From contig JAUNCI010000009.1 in the NCBI GenBank assembly GCA_030526665.1, positions 1 to 46,020 of the forward strand: a DNA stretch of 46,020 nt, given 5' to 3'. The stretch's first letter is position 1; each line of letters opens with the position of its first letter. The position numbers and the translations under genes are program-made. This stretch comes from Eubacteriales bacterium (GTDB lineage Bacteria > Bacillota > Clostridia > Lachnospirales > Lachnospiraceae). Under the pieces are notes generated by a model that did no database searches, was not told the origin of the DNA, and saw only the letters and a list, made by a program, of their open reading frames with translations. Shown here in pieces: positions 16,599-24,749 of this stretch.

Positions 16599-19463
16599 AT
16601 GATTATTATTGGAGAGAAATTAAACGGCTCAATTCCACCGGTTGCGAGAGCAATTGCGGAGCGTAACGAGTTGTTTATCAAGGAACGTGCGCGTATGCAG
16701 GCGGAATGCGGCGCAACGTTTTTGGATGTATGTGCTTCCGTAGATGAAGATGTAGAAACAGAAACTCTGAAATGGATGATCGATCTGGTTCAGGATGTAA
16801 CAGATGTACCGATCTGTGTGGACAGTCCGAGTGCAAATGTTTGTATCAGTGCCATTCCGTTTTGTAAACGTCCGGGATTGATCAACTCCGTTTCTCTGGA
16901 AGGCAACAAAATTGATATTGTTTTTCCGGAAATCGCAGACACGGATTGGGAATGTGTTGCACTTTTATGTGACAATGACGGAATTCCGACAACCGTAGAA
17001 AAACGTATCGAAGTATTCCATGGAATCATGGAAAAGGCAAAACAGTATGGTATTGCACCAAATAGACTGCACATTGATCCATTGGTTGTGACTTTGGCAA
17101 CAGATCAGACAGCACTTCTCGTATTTATGGAATGCTGCCGCCAGATCAAAGCGGAATATCCGGATATTCACATCACCAGTGGACTTAGTAATATTTCCTT
17201 TGGACTTCCGGTTCGAAAAAATGTGAATTTTGCATTTATGGCATTGGCGATGAGCGCAGGTATGGATAGTGCTATTGTGGATCCGACGAACCAGCAGATG
17301 ATGGGAATTGTATATGCGACAGAAGCACTTTTAAACAAAGATGAATTTTGTTTGAATTATATCAAACACGCCGGAAATCAGAAAAAAGAAGAAGCTGCAA
17401 CGAAAGCTGCACCGAAGGCAGTCAATGCTGCAGAAGAAAAAATGCAGATGGTCGCCAATGCGGTTGAAAATGGAGACCGCAAAAATGTCGGTCAGTATGT
17501 GAAAGACGCTTTGGCGGCCGGCTGTAAAGCAATTGATATTTTGAATATTGGAATGATCGGGGCAATGGATATTGTCGGCGATAATTTCAAAAAACAGGTT
17601 ATTTTTGTTCCGCAGATGCTGGCAGCAGCCAGAGCAATGAAAGCCGGTGTGGATGTTTTGAAACCATATCTGGCAGATGGAAATTCCGGAAGTATCGGAA
17701 CAATGATTTTAGGAACCGTTGCAGGTGATTTCCATGATATCGGAAAAAATCTCGTAGGCATGATGATCGAAAGTGCCGGTATCGATGTGATCGATATAGG
17801 CGTGGATGTACCGATCAGCACATTTATTGAAGAAATCAACAATCATCCGGAGGTTACAATTGTAGGTTTATCTGCACTTTTGACGACCACAATGCCATCT
17901 CTTCGCGATACGGTAGCTGCTTTAAATGCAGAACCTTTCCGCGACCGAATCAAAATTATGGTAGGCGGTGCTCCGATTACACAGGAATTTGCAGATGAGA
18001 TCGGTGCAGATGCATATACAGCGGATGCGGCGGCAGCTGCGAAAAAAGCAAAAGAATTGATTTTGACCTATGGCGGCATGACAGTAACACAGGACGGTCA
18101 GCAAAATGTCACGGCTCCTGATTTAAATGCGGCAGCAGAGATGAACGCATCCGGAAATGCTGCGGAAGATACAGGGGAGACGGCTGCAGAGGCTGAAAGA
18201 GTCTTTGATGACAGCAGACTACAGGAAATTCTGGCAAAACCGGTTCCGGCTATGAATCTCTCAGCGAGCCCTTACAAAAAGAACTGGGCAGCAGTGCAGG
18301 AGAAATGGAAAGGCTATTGGAAGCACGAAAATACAGGACGCCCACTGATGTGTGTAATTGTTCGTAAACCGGAAGTGGAACAGTATTCTGACGGAACACC
18401 GGTTGAAGGCGGTTATCTGGATCAGATCTGTCAGGGTAAATATTACAATATGCCTGAAGAACTGAAATGGAAAGATATGGAAGACAAATACCAGAATGCG
18501 CAGCGTATTGTAGATCGTTATCGTTACTTCTGCGAAACACATGAATTTCTGGGTGAAAGCTTCCCGAACTTAAATATTGACTTCGGCCCCGGCTCATTGG
18601 CTTCTTATCTCGGTTCCGATATTGGATTCAAAGAAGATACCGTATGGTTTAAATCCTGCCTGAACAGCTGGGATGATGCACCGAAGTATGTATTTGACCC
18701 GGAAAATGAATGGTTTTTGAAACACATTGAACTTGCACGTGAATGCCGTAGATTATCCGGAAATGATTTCTATGTGGATATGCCGGACCTGATGGAAAAC
18801 ATCGATGTACTTGCATCTCTGCGCGGTGCGCAGGACGTGTTATATGATTTGCTGGACGAGCCGGAAATCATTGATGAGAAAATCAAGGAAGTAACAGATC
18901 TTTACTTTGATTATTATGATAAATTCTATGACGCGATCCATGATGACGAAGGTGGTAACGCATACACGGTATTCCAGATCTGGGGACCGGGAAGAACGGT
19001 AAAACTGCAGTGCGATTTCTCAGCAATGATGGATCCGAAAGATTTCAAGGCATACATCAAACCATCGCTGGAAAAACAGACAGAAAAAGTCGATCAGGTA
19101 CTTTATCATCTGGATGGGCCGGATGCAATCAAACATCTGGATGCGTTAATGGAAATTGAGGGAATTGATGCCCTTCAGTGGACAAGCGGCGATGCAGGCC
19201 CGGACGGAACGCTTCCGGATTGGGATGTGATTTATGACAAAGCTATTTTGGCCGGCAAATCTATTTGGGTAAAAGTTTATTCAGGCTCCTTTGAAGATTG
19301 GCTCACGAATGTAGACAGAATTGTACAAAAATATGGTTCACACAGCTTATTCCTTCTGTTTCCGGAGATGTCTCAGGAACAGGGACAGCGCCTGCTTGCC
19401 TATGCGGAAGCGCATTGGAGCGATGTAAAAGGAACATTTTGTGAGGAACACGGACTTAGATAA
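16599..19463 (+). CDS. three-domain fusion: pterin methyltransferase, corrinoid domain, UroD/MtaA-like methyltransferase
   Basis: The 954-residue chain joins three parts normally on separate proteins. Residues 1-255 are an MtgA/AcsE-type methyl-corrinoid:tetrahydrofolate methyltransferase TIM barrel (IIIGEKLNG at 2-10, DVCAS 43-47, CVDSP 73-77, GLSNISFGLP 195-204). After an Ala/Lys/Glu linker (256-282), residues 283-490 are a corrinoid protein with helical cap and Rossmann part. It shows DFHDIGKN (377-384, H379 the predicted cobalt ligand), S425-A-L and G456-G457. A second acidic Ala-rich linker precedes a UroD/MtaA-like domain (about 541-950). There the thiol-enzyme HxC zinc motif appears as H837-L-D839. 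I infer a one-chain demethylase passing a methyl group from substrate to cobalamin to THF. There is no MetH-type reactivation domain, and a RACo-like gene lies downstream. The start has AGGAGGG 10 nt upstream. Confidence 0.9.
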   Translation: MIIIGEKLNGSIPPVARAIAERNELFIKERARMQAECGATFLDVCASVDEDVETETLKWMIDLVQDVTDVPICVDSPSANVCISAIPFCKRPGLINSVSLEGNKIDIVFPEIADTDWECVALLCDNDGIPTTVEKRIEVFHGIMEKAKQYGIAPNRLHIDPLVVTLATDQTALLVFMECCRQIKAEYPDIHITSGLSNISFGLPVRKNVNFAFMALAMSAGMDSAIVDPTNQQMMGIVYATEALLNKDEFCLNYIKHAGNQKKEEAATKAAPKAVNAAEEKMQMVANAVENGDRKNVGQYVKDALAAGCKAIDILNIGMIGAMDIVGDNFKKQVIFVPQMLAAARAMKAGVDVLKPYLADGNSGSIGTMILGTVAGDFHDIGKNLVGMMIESAGIDVIDIGVDVPISTFIEEINNHPEVTIVGLSALLTTTMPSLRDTVAALNAEPFRDRIKIMVGGAPITQEFADEIGADAYTADAAAAAKKAKELILTYGGMTVTQDGQQNVTAPDLNAAAEMNASGNAAEDTGETAAEAERVFDDSRLQEILAKPVPAMNLSASPYKKNWAAVQEKWKGYWKHENTGRPLMCVIVRKPEVEQYSDGTPVEGGYLDQICQGKYYNMPEELKWKDMEDKYQNAQRIVDRYRYFCETHEFLGESFPNLNIDFGPGSLASYLGSDIGFKEDTVWFKSCLNSWDDAPKYVFDPENEWFLKHIELARECRRLSGNDFYVDMPDLMENIDVLASLRGAQDVLYDLLDEPEIIDEKIKEVTDLYFDYYDKFYDAIHDDEGGNAYTVFQIWGPGRTVKLQCDFSAMMDPKDFKAYIKPSLEKQTEKVDQVLYHLDGPDAIKHLDALMEIEGIDALQWTSGDAGPDGTLPDWDVIYDKAILAGKSIWVKVYSGSFEDWLTNVDRIVQKYGSHSLFLLFPEMSQEQGQRLLAYAEAHWSDVKGTFCEEHGLR

Positions 19464-19502
19464 TATTGTACTCAGATAATATAACACTCAGATAACATAG
19501 TA
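19455..19502 (+). repeat. three 16-bp tandem units across the methyltransferase stop codon
   Basis: Three adjacent 16-bp units begin CTTAGATAATAT, CTCAGATAATAT and CTCAGATAACAT. Adjacent units match at 12 and 13 of 16 positions. The TAA stop (19461-19463) is in the first, and later copies keep an in-register TAA. Confidence 0.7.
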
Positions 19503-19535
19503 TTTATCGGGTGAGATGCTTGAGTTGTGTGAAAT

Positions 19536-19584
19536 GCACAAAGAACTGATACAGCGTTTGTAAAAACGCGAGTATCAATTGTGC
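19536..19584 (+). promoter_or_regulatory. long interrupted hairpin upstream of the sugar ABC promoter
   Basis: GCACAA, TGATAC and GCGTTT on the left pair in order with AAACGC, GTATCA and TTGTGC on the right. That is 18 pairs with small internal bulges and a GTAA loop. No T tract follows, so it is not a standard terminator. It may be an mRNA-processing or stability element between the methyltransferase and transporter genes. The role is inference. Confidence 0.55.
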
Positions 19585-19631
19585 GTAATAACGAAAGGCG
19601 TTGTAATTATATAAATGCAATATAGCAAATG

Positions 19632-19660
19632 TTGACAACGTTATTTGAGCAGAGTATGAT
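19632..19660 (+). promoter_or_regulatory. promoter of the sugar ABC transporter operon
   Basis: A consensus -35 TTGACA (19632-19637), 17-bp spacer and -10 TATGAT (19655-19660), about 55 nt before the first permease. A 9-bp odd palindrome, GTTGACAAC (19631-19639), covers the -35 box and could be an operator core. Confidence 0.75.
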
Positions 19661-19714
19661 ATATTGTACATAATGAAAAGCGGAAACAGAGACTCTTGGT
19701 AGAAGGAGGTACAA

Positions 19715-20590
19715 GTGAATAAGCGGAAGGTATATCCCTGGTACTTCGTGCTGGTTCCATTGCTGATTTACTGTGTGTTCAGTGTAATCCCGGGAATCAT
19801 GGGTATTGCATATTCATTCACAGACTGGTCGGCATACGGCAAAGAACTTCACTTTGTCGGCTGGAAAAACTTTCTCGAAGTATTTAACGGAAAAGGTGAT
19901 TATTTAAAATATATTACCAACACAATGTTGTTTACTGCGGTAACAGTAGTTGCAAAAATGCTGTTTGGTCTCATTCTGGCGGTAATATTGGCAAAAAATA
20001 TTAAGGGGAAAAATTTTCACAGAGCGGTTATGTATTTACCATCGGTTCTTCCGATTCTGGTAACCGGTCTTACATTTACATCAATATTGAATCCGAAAAA
20101 CGGATTTTTGAACGAATTCCTTCGTGCAATCGGACTTGGCAAGCTGACACAGATGTGGCTGACTAATCCGAAAATTGCATTCTGGTCTGTCATGGGCGTA
20201 GATATCTGGCGTGGTACCGGTTATATCATGACACTTTTGATCGTCGGTATTCTGGCTATCCCGAAAGTATATTATGAAGCGGCTTCGATCGACGGTGCAA
20301 GCTGGTGGGCACAATTCAAATACGTTACAATGCCAATGCTTCGTCAGACACTTTCTGTTTGTATCGTATTGAACGTAATCTATGGATTGAAAATCTTTGA
20401 TATGGTTTATGCTCTGACAAACGGCGGCCCGGGAAAACGTACCGAGGTTCTCTACACAGCGGTATACAAGATGATGTCAAAAGGATTGTATGCACAGGCA
20501 ACGGCAATCAGTTCTGTATTGTTCATCTTTATGCTGATTGTAGGATTCTTTATGGTTAAGATCCTGACCAGAAACGAGGTGGTGGAATAA
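19715..20590 (+). CDS. sugar-type ABC transporter permease, MalF-like (CUT1)
   Basis: The 291-residue inner-membrane subunit has six hydrophobic segments. The EAA loop, EAASIDGASWWAQFKYVTMP (about 190-209), contacts the ATPase. The N-terminal pattern PLLIYCVFSVIPGIMGIAYSFTDW is typical of the sugar CUT1 family rather than peptide or metal importers. It starts with GTG at 19715, 5 nt after GGAGG. The next permease overlaps its TAA by one base. No ATPase gene lies in the operon, which is normal for CUT1 systems that share an MsmX-like ATPase encoded elsewhere. It is probably one half of the membrane channel for the ligand of the 21512 binding protein. Confidence 0.94.
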   Translation: MNKRKVYPWYFVLVPLLIYCVFSVIPGIMGIAYSFTDWSAYGKELHFVGWKNFLEVFNGKGDYLKYITNTMLFTAVTVVAKMLFGLILAVILAKNIKGKNFHRAVMYLPSVLPILVTGLTFTSILNPKNGFLNEFLRAIGLGKLTQMWLTNPKIAFWSVMGVDIWRGTGYIMTLLIVGILAIPKVYYEAASIDGASWWAQFKYVTMPMLRQTLSVCIVLNVIYGLKIFDMVYALTNGGPGKRTEVLYTAVYKMMSKGLYAQATAISSVLFIFMLIVGFFMVKILTRNEVVE

Positions 20591-21420
20591 TGAATGCAAA
20601 GACTAAGAAAAAAGTGCAGACAGTATTGAAAAATATTGTTGCATGGATCGCTTCACTGATCGTCATTGTTCCATTGTTTCTGATTATACTGAATGCCTTC
20701 AAAGGGAATGGAGAGGCGTTGACGATGACGATCTCTCTTCCGAAAAAATGGGTGTTCACAAACTTCATGACGGTTATCGAAAAAGGAAAGCTGATTCGAA
20801 GTTTTGTAAACAGCGTAATCTATGCCGGAGGAGCAACGATCCTGTGTGTGTTCTTTGACACCATGGCAGCGTATGTGTTCTCCAGAAGACGCTCAAAGGG
20901 AATGAATGCCTTGTATATGTTCGTGGTTTTGGGTATGGTCATTCCGATCAACTATGTAACATTGACAAAGGTAATGCAGTTTACACATTTAAACAACTCG
21001 GCAATCGGAATTATTATTCTGTACATTGCGATGCAGACGCCATTTACCATCTTTCTTACCTATGGATTTGTCTCAAAAATCCCGGTGGAACTGGATGAAG
21101 CAGCTTTGCTGGATGGATGTTCACCATTCCAGTTGTATTTCAAAATTGTATTGCCATTGTTAAAACCGGCGGTCGTTACAGCAGGGGTTTTATGTTTCCT
21201 GAATTGCTGGAACGAATTTATGATGCCGTTGTATTTCCTGAATTCCTCAAACAAATGGCCAATGACACTTGCGGTATATAATTTCTTTGGTCAGTTTGAG
21301 ATGAATTGGAATCTGATTTGTGCAGACGTTATCCTGACATGTGCTCCTGTTGTCATTATGTATCTGGCATGCCAGAAATACATTGTAGGCGGACAGACAT
21401 CAGGCGCAGTGAAAGGTTAA
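20590..21420 (+). CDS. sugar-type ABC transporter permease, MalG-like (CUT1)
   Basis: The 276-residue partner permease has six hydrophobic segments. Its EAA loop begins DEAALLDGCSPFQLYFK (about residue 170), and the FLNCWNEFMMPLYFL segment near residue 210 is characteristic of MalG-type CUT1 permeases. Its ATG overlaps the preceding TAA (TAATG), giving tight translational coupling with the MalF-like subunit. The stop region is followed by a decayed 16-bp echo (AAAGGTTA at 21412 and again at 21428). The usual sugar specificity of the family supports import of a mono- or oligosaccharide, but the exact substrate is not readable. Confidence 0.94.
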   Translation: MNAKTKKKVQTVLKNIVAWIASLIVIVPLFLIILNAFKGNGEALTMTISLPKKWVFTNFMTVIEKGKLIRSFVNSVIYAGGATILCVFFDTMAAYVFSRRRSKGMNALYMFVVLGMVIPINYVTLTKVMQFTHLNNSAIGIIILYIAMQTPFTIFLTYGFVSKIPVELDEAALLDGCSPFQLYFKIVLPLLKPAVVTAGVLCFLNCWNEFMMPLYFLNSSNKWPMTLAVYNFFGQFEMNWNLICADVILTCAPVVIMYLACQKYIVGGQTSGAVKG

Positions 21421-21511
21421 GACGTTAAAAGGTTACTTGTAAAAAATGTATTGGGAACTTTACAGAGAGGGACTCTGTTAAGAAATAATGAATAACCTAG
21501 GAGGGAATGAA

Positions 21512-22825
21512 ATGAAACGAAAAGCATTATCCGTATTACTCGCAGGTGCAATGGCAGTATCTATGGGGACAGTAGCCATGGCTGAAGAATGGACACAGGA
21601 TTATTCCGGAACAACTATCACATTGATGGCCAGCCAGGACTGGATTGAAGATTCAGAACAGGAACTTGGAGCGAAGTTCGAAGAAGCTACAGGTATCCAT
21701 GTTGATTACCAGATTCTTCCGGCAGATCAGTATCAGGACAACCTTCTGAACAGACTGAACAATGGTGAATGTACAGATATCTTTATGACACAGTCCGGTT
21801 TTGCTGTTGATACTACATATCATGTGGATGAAAATGCAGTATCACTTGCTGACGAGCCATGGGCAGATGCATATTCTGTCTTCTCAGCAGCACAGACATC
21901 TGTTGACGGTGTTAACTATGGTCTTACCTATTATGATACAACAACAGACTACTACATGATCTACAACAAGAAAATTCTTGCTGATGCAGGCGTAACAGAA
22001 GTTCCTACAACATTTGAAGCATTCGAAGATGCATGTCAGAAAGTTCTCGATGCAGGTGTTACACCAATCTATGAGCCTGTAGCAGATGGATGGCATCAGA
22101 CAATGCTCTGGACAGCAGCAGCTCAGATCCTTGATATCAAAAATCCTGGAACAATCGAAAAATTGAACAAAAATGAAGCTACATTCGCAGAAAACGAAGA
22201 TATGAAAACAATGCTGGAACAGCTTGCTGATCTTGCTGCAAAAGGATACTTCGGCGAATACTACATGAGCGATGAATTCGCAAATGCAGAAACAAACCTT
22301 GCAACAGGCGAATATGCTATGTGCTTCCTTAAATCCGGCGCAATCAAATCTATCGTTGCAAACGAAGCAAATGCAGGATACACAGAAGAAGATTTCGGCA
22401 TCATGCTTCTTCCACTGTTAGACAACCAGAACCTGAACGTACATCCTACAGGTCCTTCAAAATTCATCTACAGCAAATCTGAAAACATTGAAGCAGCTAA
22501 ATTATATCTTCAGTACATCACAACAAAAGATAGCCTTCAGTATGTAATCGATAATGCATCAGACGTAGAAAACTTCCCGATCGACATGGGACAGACACCT
22601 GAATACAGCGCCACAACAACAGAATTCCTTGCACAGTTTGACGACTCTACATCAGGAATGGTTCTTCAGGATGTTGCTACATACTTCAACGAACAGTGGA
22701 TGGAAATCTCTGCAAACATCGCAGCTATGTTCATCGGCGACATGACAGCAGAAGAAGTTCTTCAGGCAATCGATGACGGACGTGCACAGCTTGCTGCAGC
22801 AGCCGGCGACGAAGCTTGGCAGTAA
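21512..22825 (+). CDS. extracellular sugar-type solute-binding protein (family 1), no lipobox
   Basis: The 437-residue protein starts at the ATG at 21512, preceded by GAGGG. An upstream in-frame ATG at 21488 lacks a site. A basic start MKRKALS, a hydrophobic core and AMA before EEW give a type I signal peptide cleaved near residue 24. There is no cysteine lipobox, which is unusual for a Gram-positive binding protein. The mature part has the SBP_bac_1 pattern: TITLMASQDW strand, EEATGIHVDYQ, TDIFM, and YYMIYNKKIL. It is the receptor for the two permeases just upstream. Its codons favour AAC, TTC and ATC more than its neighbours, as in highly expressed genes. A terminator follows, closing the operon. 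Confidence 0.93.
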   Translation: MKRKALSVLLAGAMAVSMGTVAMAEEWTQDYSGTTITLMASQDWIEDSEQELGAKFEEATGIHVDYQILPADQYQDNLLNRLNNGECTDIFMTQSGFAVDTTYHVDENAVSLADEPWADAYSVFSAAQTSVDGVNYGLTYYDTTTDYYMIYNKKILADAGVTEVPTTFEAFEDACQKVLDAGVTPIYEPVADGWHQTMLWTAAAQILDIKNPGTIEKLNKNEATFAENEDMKTMLEQLADLAAKGYFGEYYMSDEFANAETNLATGEYAMCFLKSGAIKSIVANEANAGYTEEDFGIMLLPLLDNQNLNVHPTGPSKFIYSKSENIEAAKLYLQYITTKDSLQYVIDNASDVENFPIDMGQTPEYSATTTEFLAQFDDSTSGMVLQDVATYFNEQWMEISANIAAMFIGDMTAEEVLQAIDDGRAQLAAAAGDEAWQ

Positions 22826-22892
22826 GTCTTGCAGAGCTTGATTTGAACGGGTTCAAAAGTCAATTGGAAAATCAGTGAATAAATAAGTTTTG

Positions 22893-22937
22893 CTCCCGGA
22901 AAGTTATGGTTTTTCTGTAACTTTTCGGGAGTTTTTT
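22893..22937 (+). terminator. terminator of the sugar ABC operon
   Basis: CTCCCGGAAAGTTA pairs with TAACTTTTCGGGAG over 14 positions with one internal G-T pair, followed by T6. Confidence 0.9.
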
Positions 22938-22951
22938 GCGGTGATAATCTA

Positions 22952-22979
22952 TTGTAAAAAAATATCTAAATGATATAAT
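22952..22979 (+). promoter_or_regulatory. promoter of the 23038 secreted protein
   Basis: The -35 TTGTAA (22952-22957), 16-bp spacer and -10 TATAAT (22974-22979) lie about 58 nt before the start codon. Confidence 0.55.
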
Positions 22980-23037
22980 TCTGATATAGGTTAGAGGAGA
23001 TAAACCTGAAAAAATAATATCGGAAAGGAAAATATTT

Positions 23038-23724
23038 ATGAAAAAGATAACATGGCTTCTTACAGCAATGATGGCTGTATCTATTCCATTTACGGCAGGT
23101 GCTGAAGAACAGACAACAGCAGTGGAGAGCGCGGAGCAATCAGCAGATACAGATTTTGACAGTCTTTCATGGGATAGTTATAAACTTATGATTGATGACA
23201 TCGTTTATCAGTTTCCGTTCATGGTTTCCGACCTTGATGCTGAAAAATGGACAACCTCAGAAGATTTGACCGCAGAGCTTTCGCCAAACAGCTATGGCCT
23301 GTTTTATTACAGCGAAGTAAAAACGGGAAGACAAGTAATGTTCCAGATCGCAAATATGGCAAATAATACTATCACTGCCCAGGAAGGAATTATTTTTGGT
23401 ATAAAAATTGATAATTATGACTGGGATTTGAACGATGCGAATATTCGCCTTCCTAAAGGTATTGTTTATGGTAAGTCTACCAGAGAAGACATTGAAGCAG
23501 CATATGGAACTCCGTCAGATGTCTATGAGGGCGATCTTTATACGAAGCTTACCTATTCGACAGATTATTATGAGGAAGTAGAATTGCAGATTGGTACAGA
23601 AAGTGGAGTCCTGGAAGGAATTGATCTTGAGTGCTATCGTCAGCCGGAGGGTTTTGATACAGGAGAGGTAAGCACAGAGGTTCCTGCTGAGGTTGCTGCA
23701 TATACGGCTCCTACTGAACTGTGA
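23038..23724 (+). CDS. secreted two-repeat protein, N-terminal part before a frameshift
   Basis: I do not recognise a named family. The frame starts at an ATG after GGAAAGGAAAA and encodes a type I signal peptide (MKKITWLLT, hydrophobic core, AGA before EEQ) and a first repeat-like domain with DIVYQFPFMVSDLDAEKWT, RLPKGIVYGKSTREDIEAAYG and LTYSTDYYEEVELQI. It stops at TGA 23722-23724, inside a perfect 7-bp tandem duplication. The next frame continues with a second copy of the same domain pattern, so the intact gene was probably one protein of about 495 residues. Whether the shorter 228-residue product is made and stable is unknown. Expression could still occur from the promoter upstream. Confidence 0.8.
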   Translation: MKKITWLLTAMMAVSIPFTAGAEEQTTAVESAEQSADTDFDSLSWDSYKLMIDDIVYQFPFMVSDLDAEKWTTSEDLTAELSPNSYGLFYYSEVKTGRQVMFQIANMANNTITAQEGIIFGIKIDNYDWDLNDANIRLPKGIVYGKSTREDIEAAYGTPSDVYEGDLYTKLTYSTDYYEEVELQIGTESGVLEGIDLECYRQPEGFDTGEVSTEVPAEVAAYTAPTEL

Positions 23725-23728
23725 ACTG
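23715..23728 (+). repeat. perfect 7-bp tandem duplication causing a frameshift
   Basis: TGAACTG occurs twice in a row at 23715-23721 and 23722-23728. Removing one copy restores one reading frame through ACT GAA CTG GGA GAG. The second copy's TGA is the premature stop of the upstream frame. Confidence 0.9.
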
Positions 23729-24532
23729 GGAGAGGATATTACATCTCCGGTGATTCGAATCAGAGATAAATACTATACAATGCCGGTTCCGGTAAGTACT
23801 TTGATTGCAGATGGATGGACCATTCGAGAGTCTGAGACTGCAGAATACATTAAAGGAAATGGAAGTGATTGGGTTGGACTGCAGCTGGAAGGACAGTATA
23901 TGCATACCATCGCTAAAAACTTCAATGCAAATGCGGTTACACCGGAAAATGCATGGGTTACCGAAATGACTTTTGGAGAGAGTGATTTGAATTTAGATGC
24001 GGAATTTTCCGGAGGTATTCGTCTCGGAATGTCCGAGGCTGAACTTCTGTCTCTGTTAGAGAATACAAATCTGCAGTATGAGAAAGAAGAGTCCGGGGAT
24101 TACTTCTATTATGTCATCAATATGAAGACAAATGAGTCAGATGAGCAAAGAATTGTAAGTTTTTATCAGGGTGAAAGTGGTTATCATGATATAGATAGTG
24201 CATATGCGATTGAAATCGTTGATCGAGAACCGGATTTTTCCGCTGTGGAAGCTAAGTCGGAAGAAACAGAGGAATCTGCAGAAGAAACAGGAGATAAAGA
24301 CAATGCTGCAGCAGTTACATTGCTGGATAGTGCCCAGGCGCTGGTAGATGCAGGAATTGATCAGAACAAAGACAGTATCAAAGTGATTCTGGAACAGATT
24401 AAAACTTCACTGGGCGACTCCAATGCAAATGCAGTACAGCTGCTGGACAGCGCGATTACACTTCTTGAATCAGACAGTGTGGATGCTGCATCTGTATCGG
24501 CTCTGCTTTCCAGTGTAAAGGTGCTGCTCTAA
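23729..24532 (+). pseudogene. C-terminal part of the frameshifted secreted protein
   Basis: This frame is shifted by +1 relative to the upstream half and has no good start codon or RBS. It begins with a second copy of the domain: DKYYTMPVPVSTLIADGWT lines up with DIVYQFPFMVSDLDAEKWT upstream, and GIRLGMSEAELLSLLENTN with the upstream GKSTREDIEAAYG. It then has an acidic linker (SEETEESAEETGDKDN) and a C-terminal helical tail with two similar LLDSAxxL units. No signal peptide is present, so on its own it could not be exported. It is therefore best read as the detached end of the preceding gene. The function is unknown. It ends before a terminator at 24566. Confidence 0.75.
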
Positions 24533-24565
24533 AATTAATTGAAAATAAAAAATATTGAGGTGCTT

Positions 24566-24609
24566 AAAAATCAGTCGTACATATCAATCATTGTACGGCT
24601 GATTTTTTA
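24566..24609 (+). terminator. terminator after the secreted-protein gene
   Basis: AAAAATCAGTCGTACA pairs with TGTACGGCTGATTTTT over 16 positions with one G-T pair and a 10-nt loop, followed by T. It separates this transcript from the RACo-like gene. Confidence 0.88.
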
Positions 24610-24749
24610 TATAAAACGCTCCGCTTGCGGACTTTGTTTTTACAATAGGAAACTAAACTATAAAGGGAATTTGTGATATGATAAGTGAAGAAACCGGAAT
24701 CAAAAAAGTACGAGAAAAATGATTTTCAGATATCCGAAAGGTTGTAGAT

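Noticed and set aside
23711-23735. Programmed +1 frameshift in the secreted protein, as in prfB.
   Set aside because: The codon before TGA is CTG, which cannot re-pair well in the +1 frame, and there is no upstream stimulatory Shine-Dalgarno. A 7-bp duplication explains the break fully.
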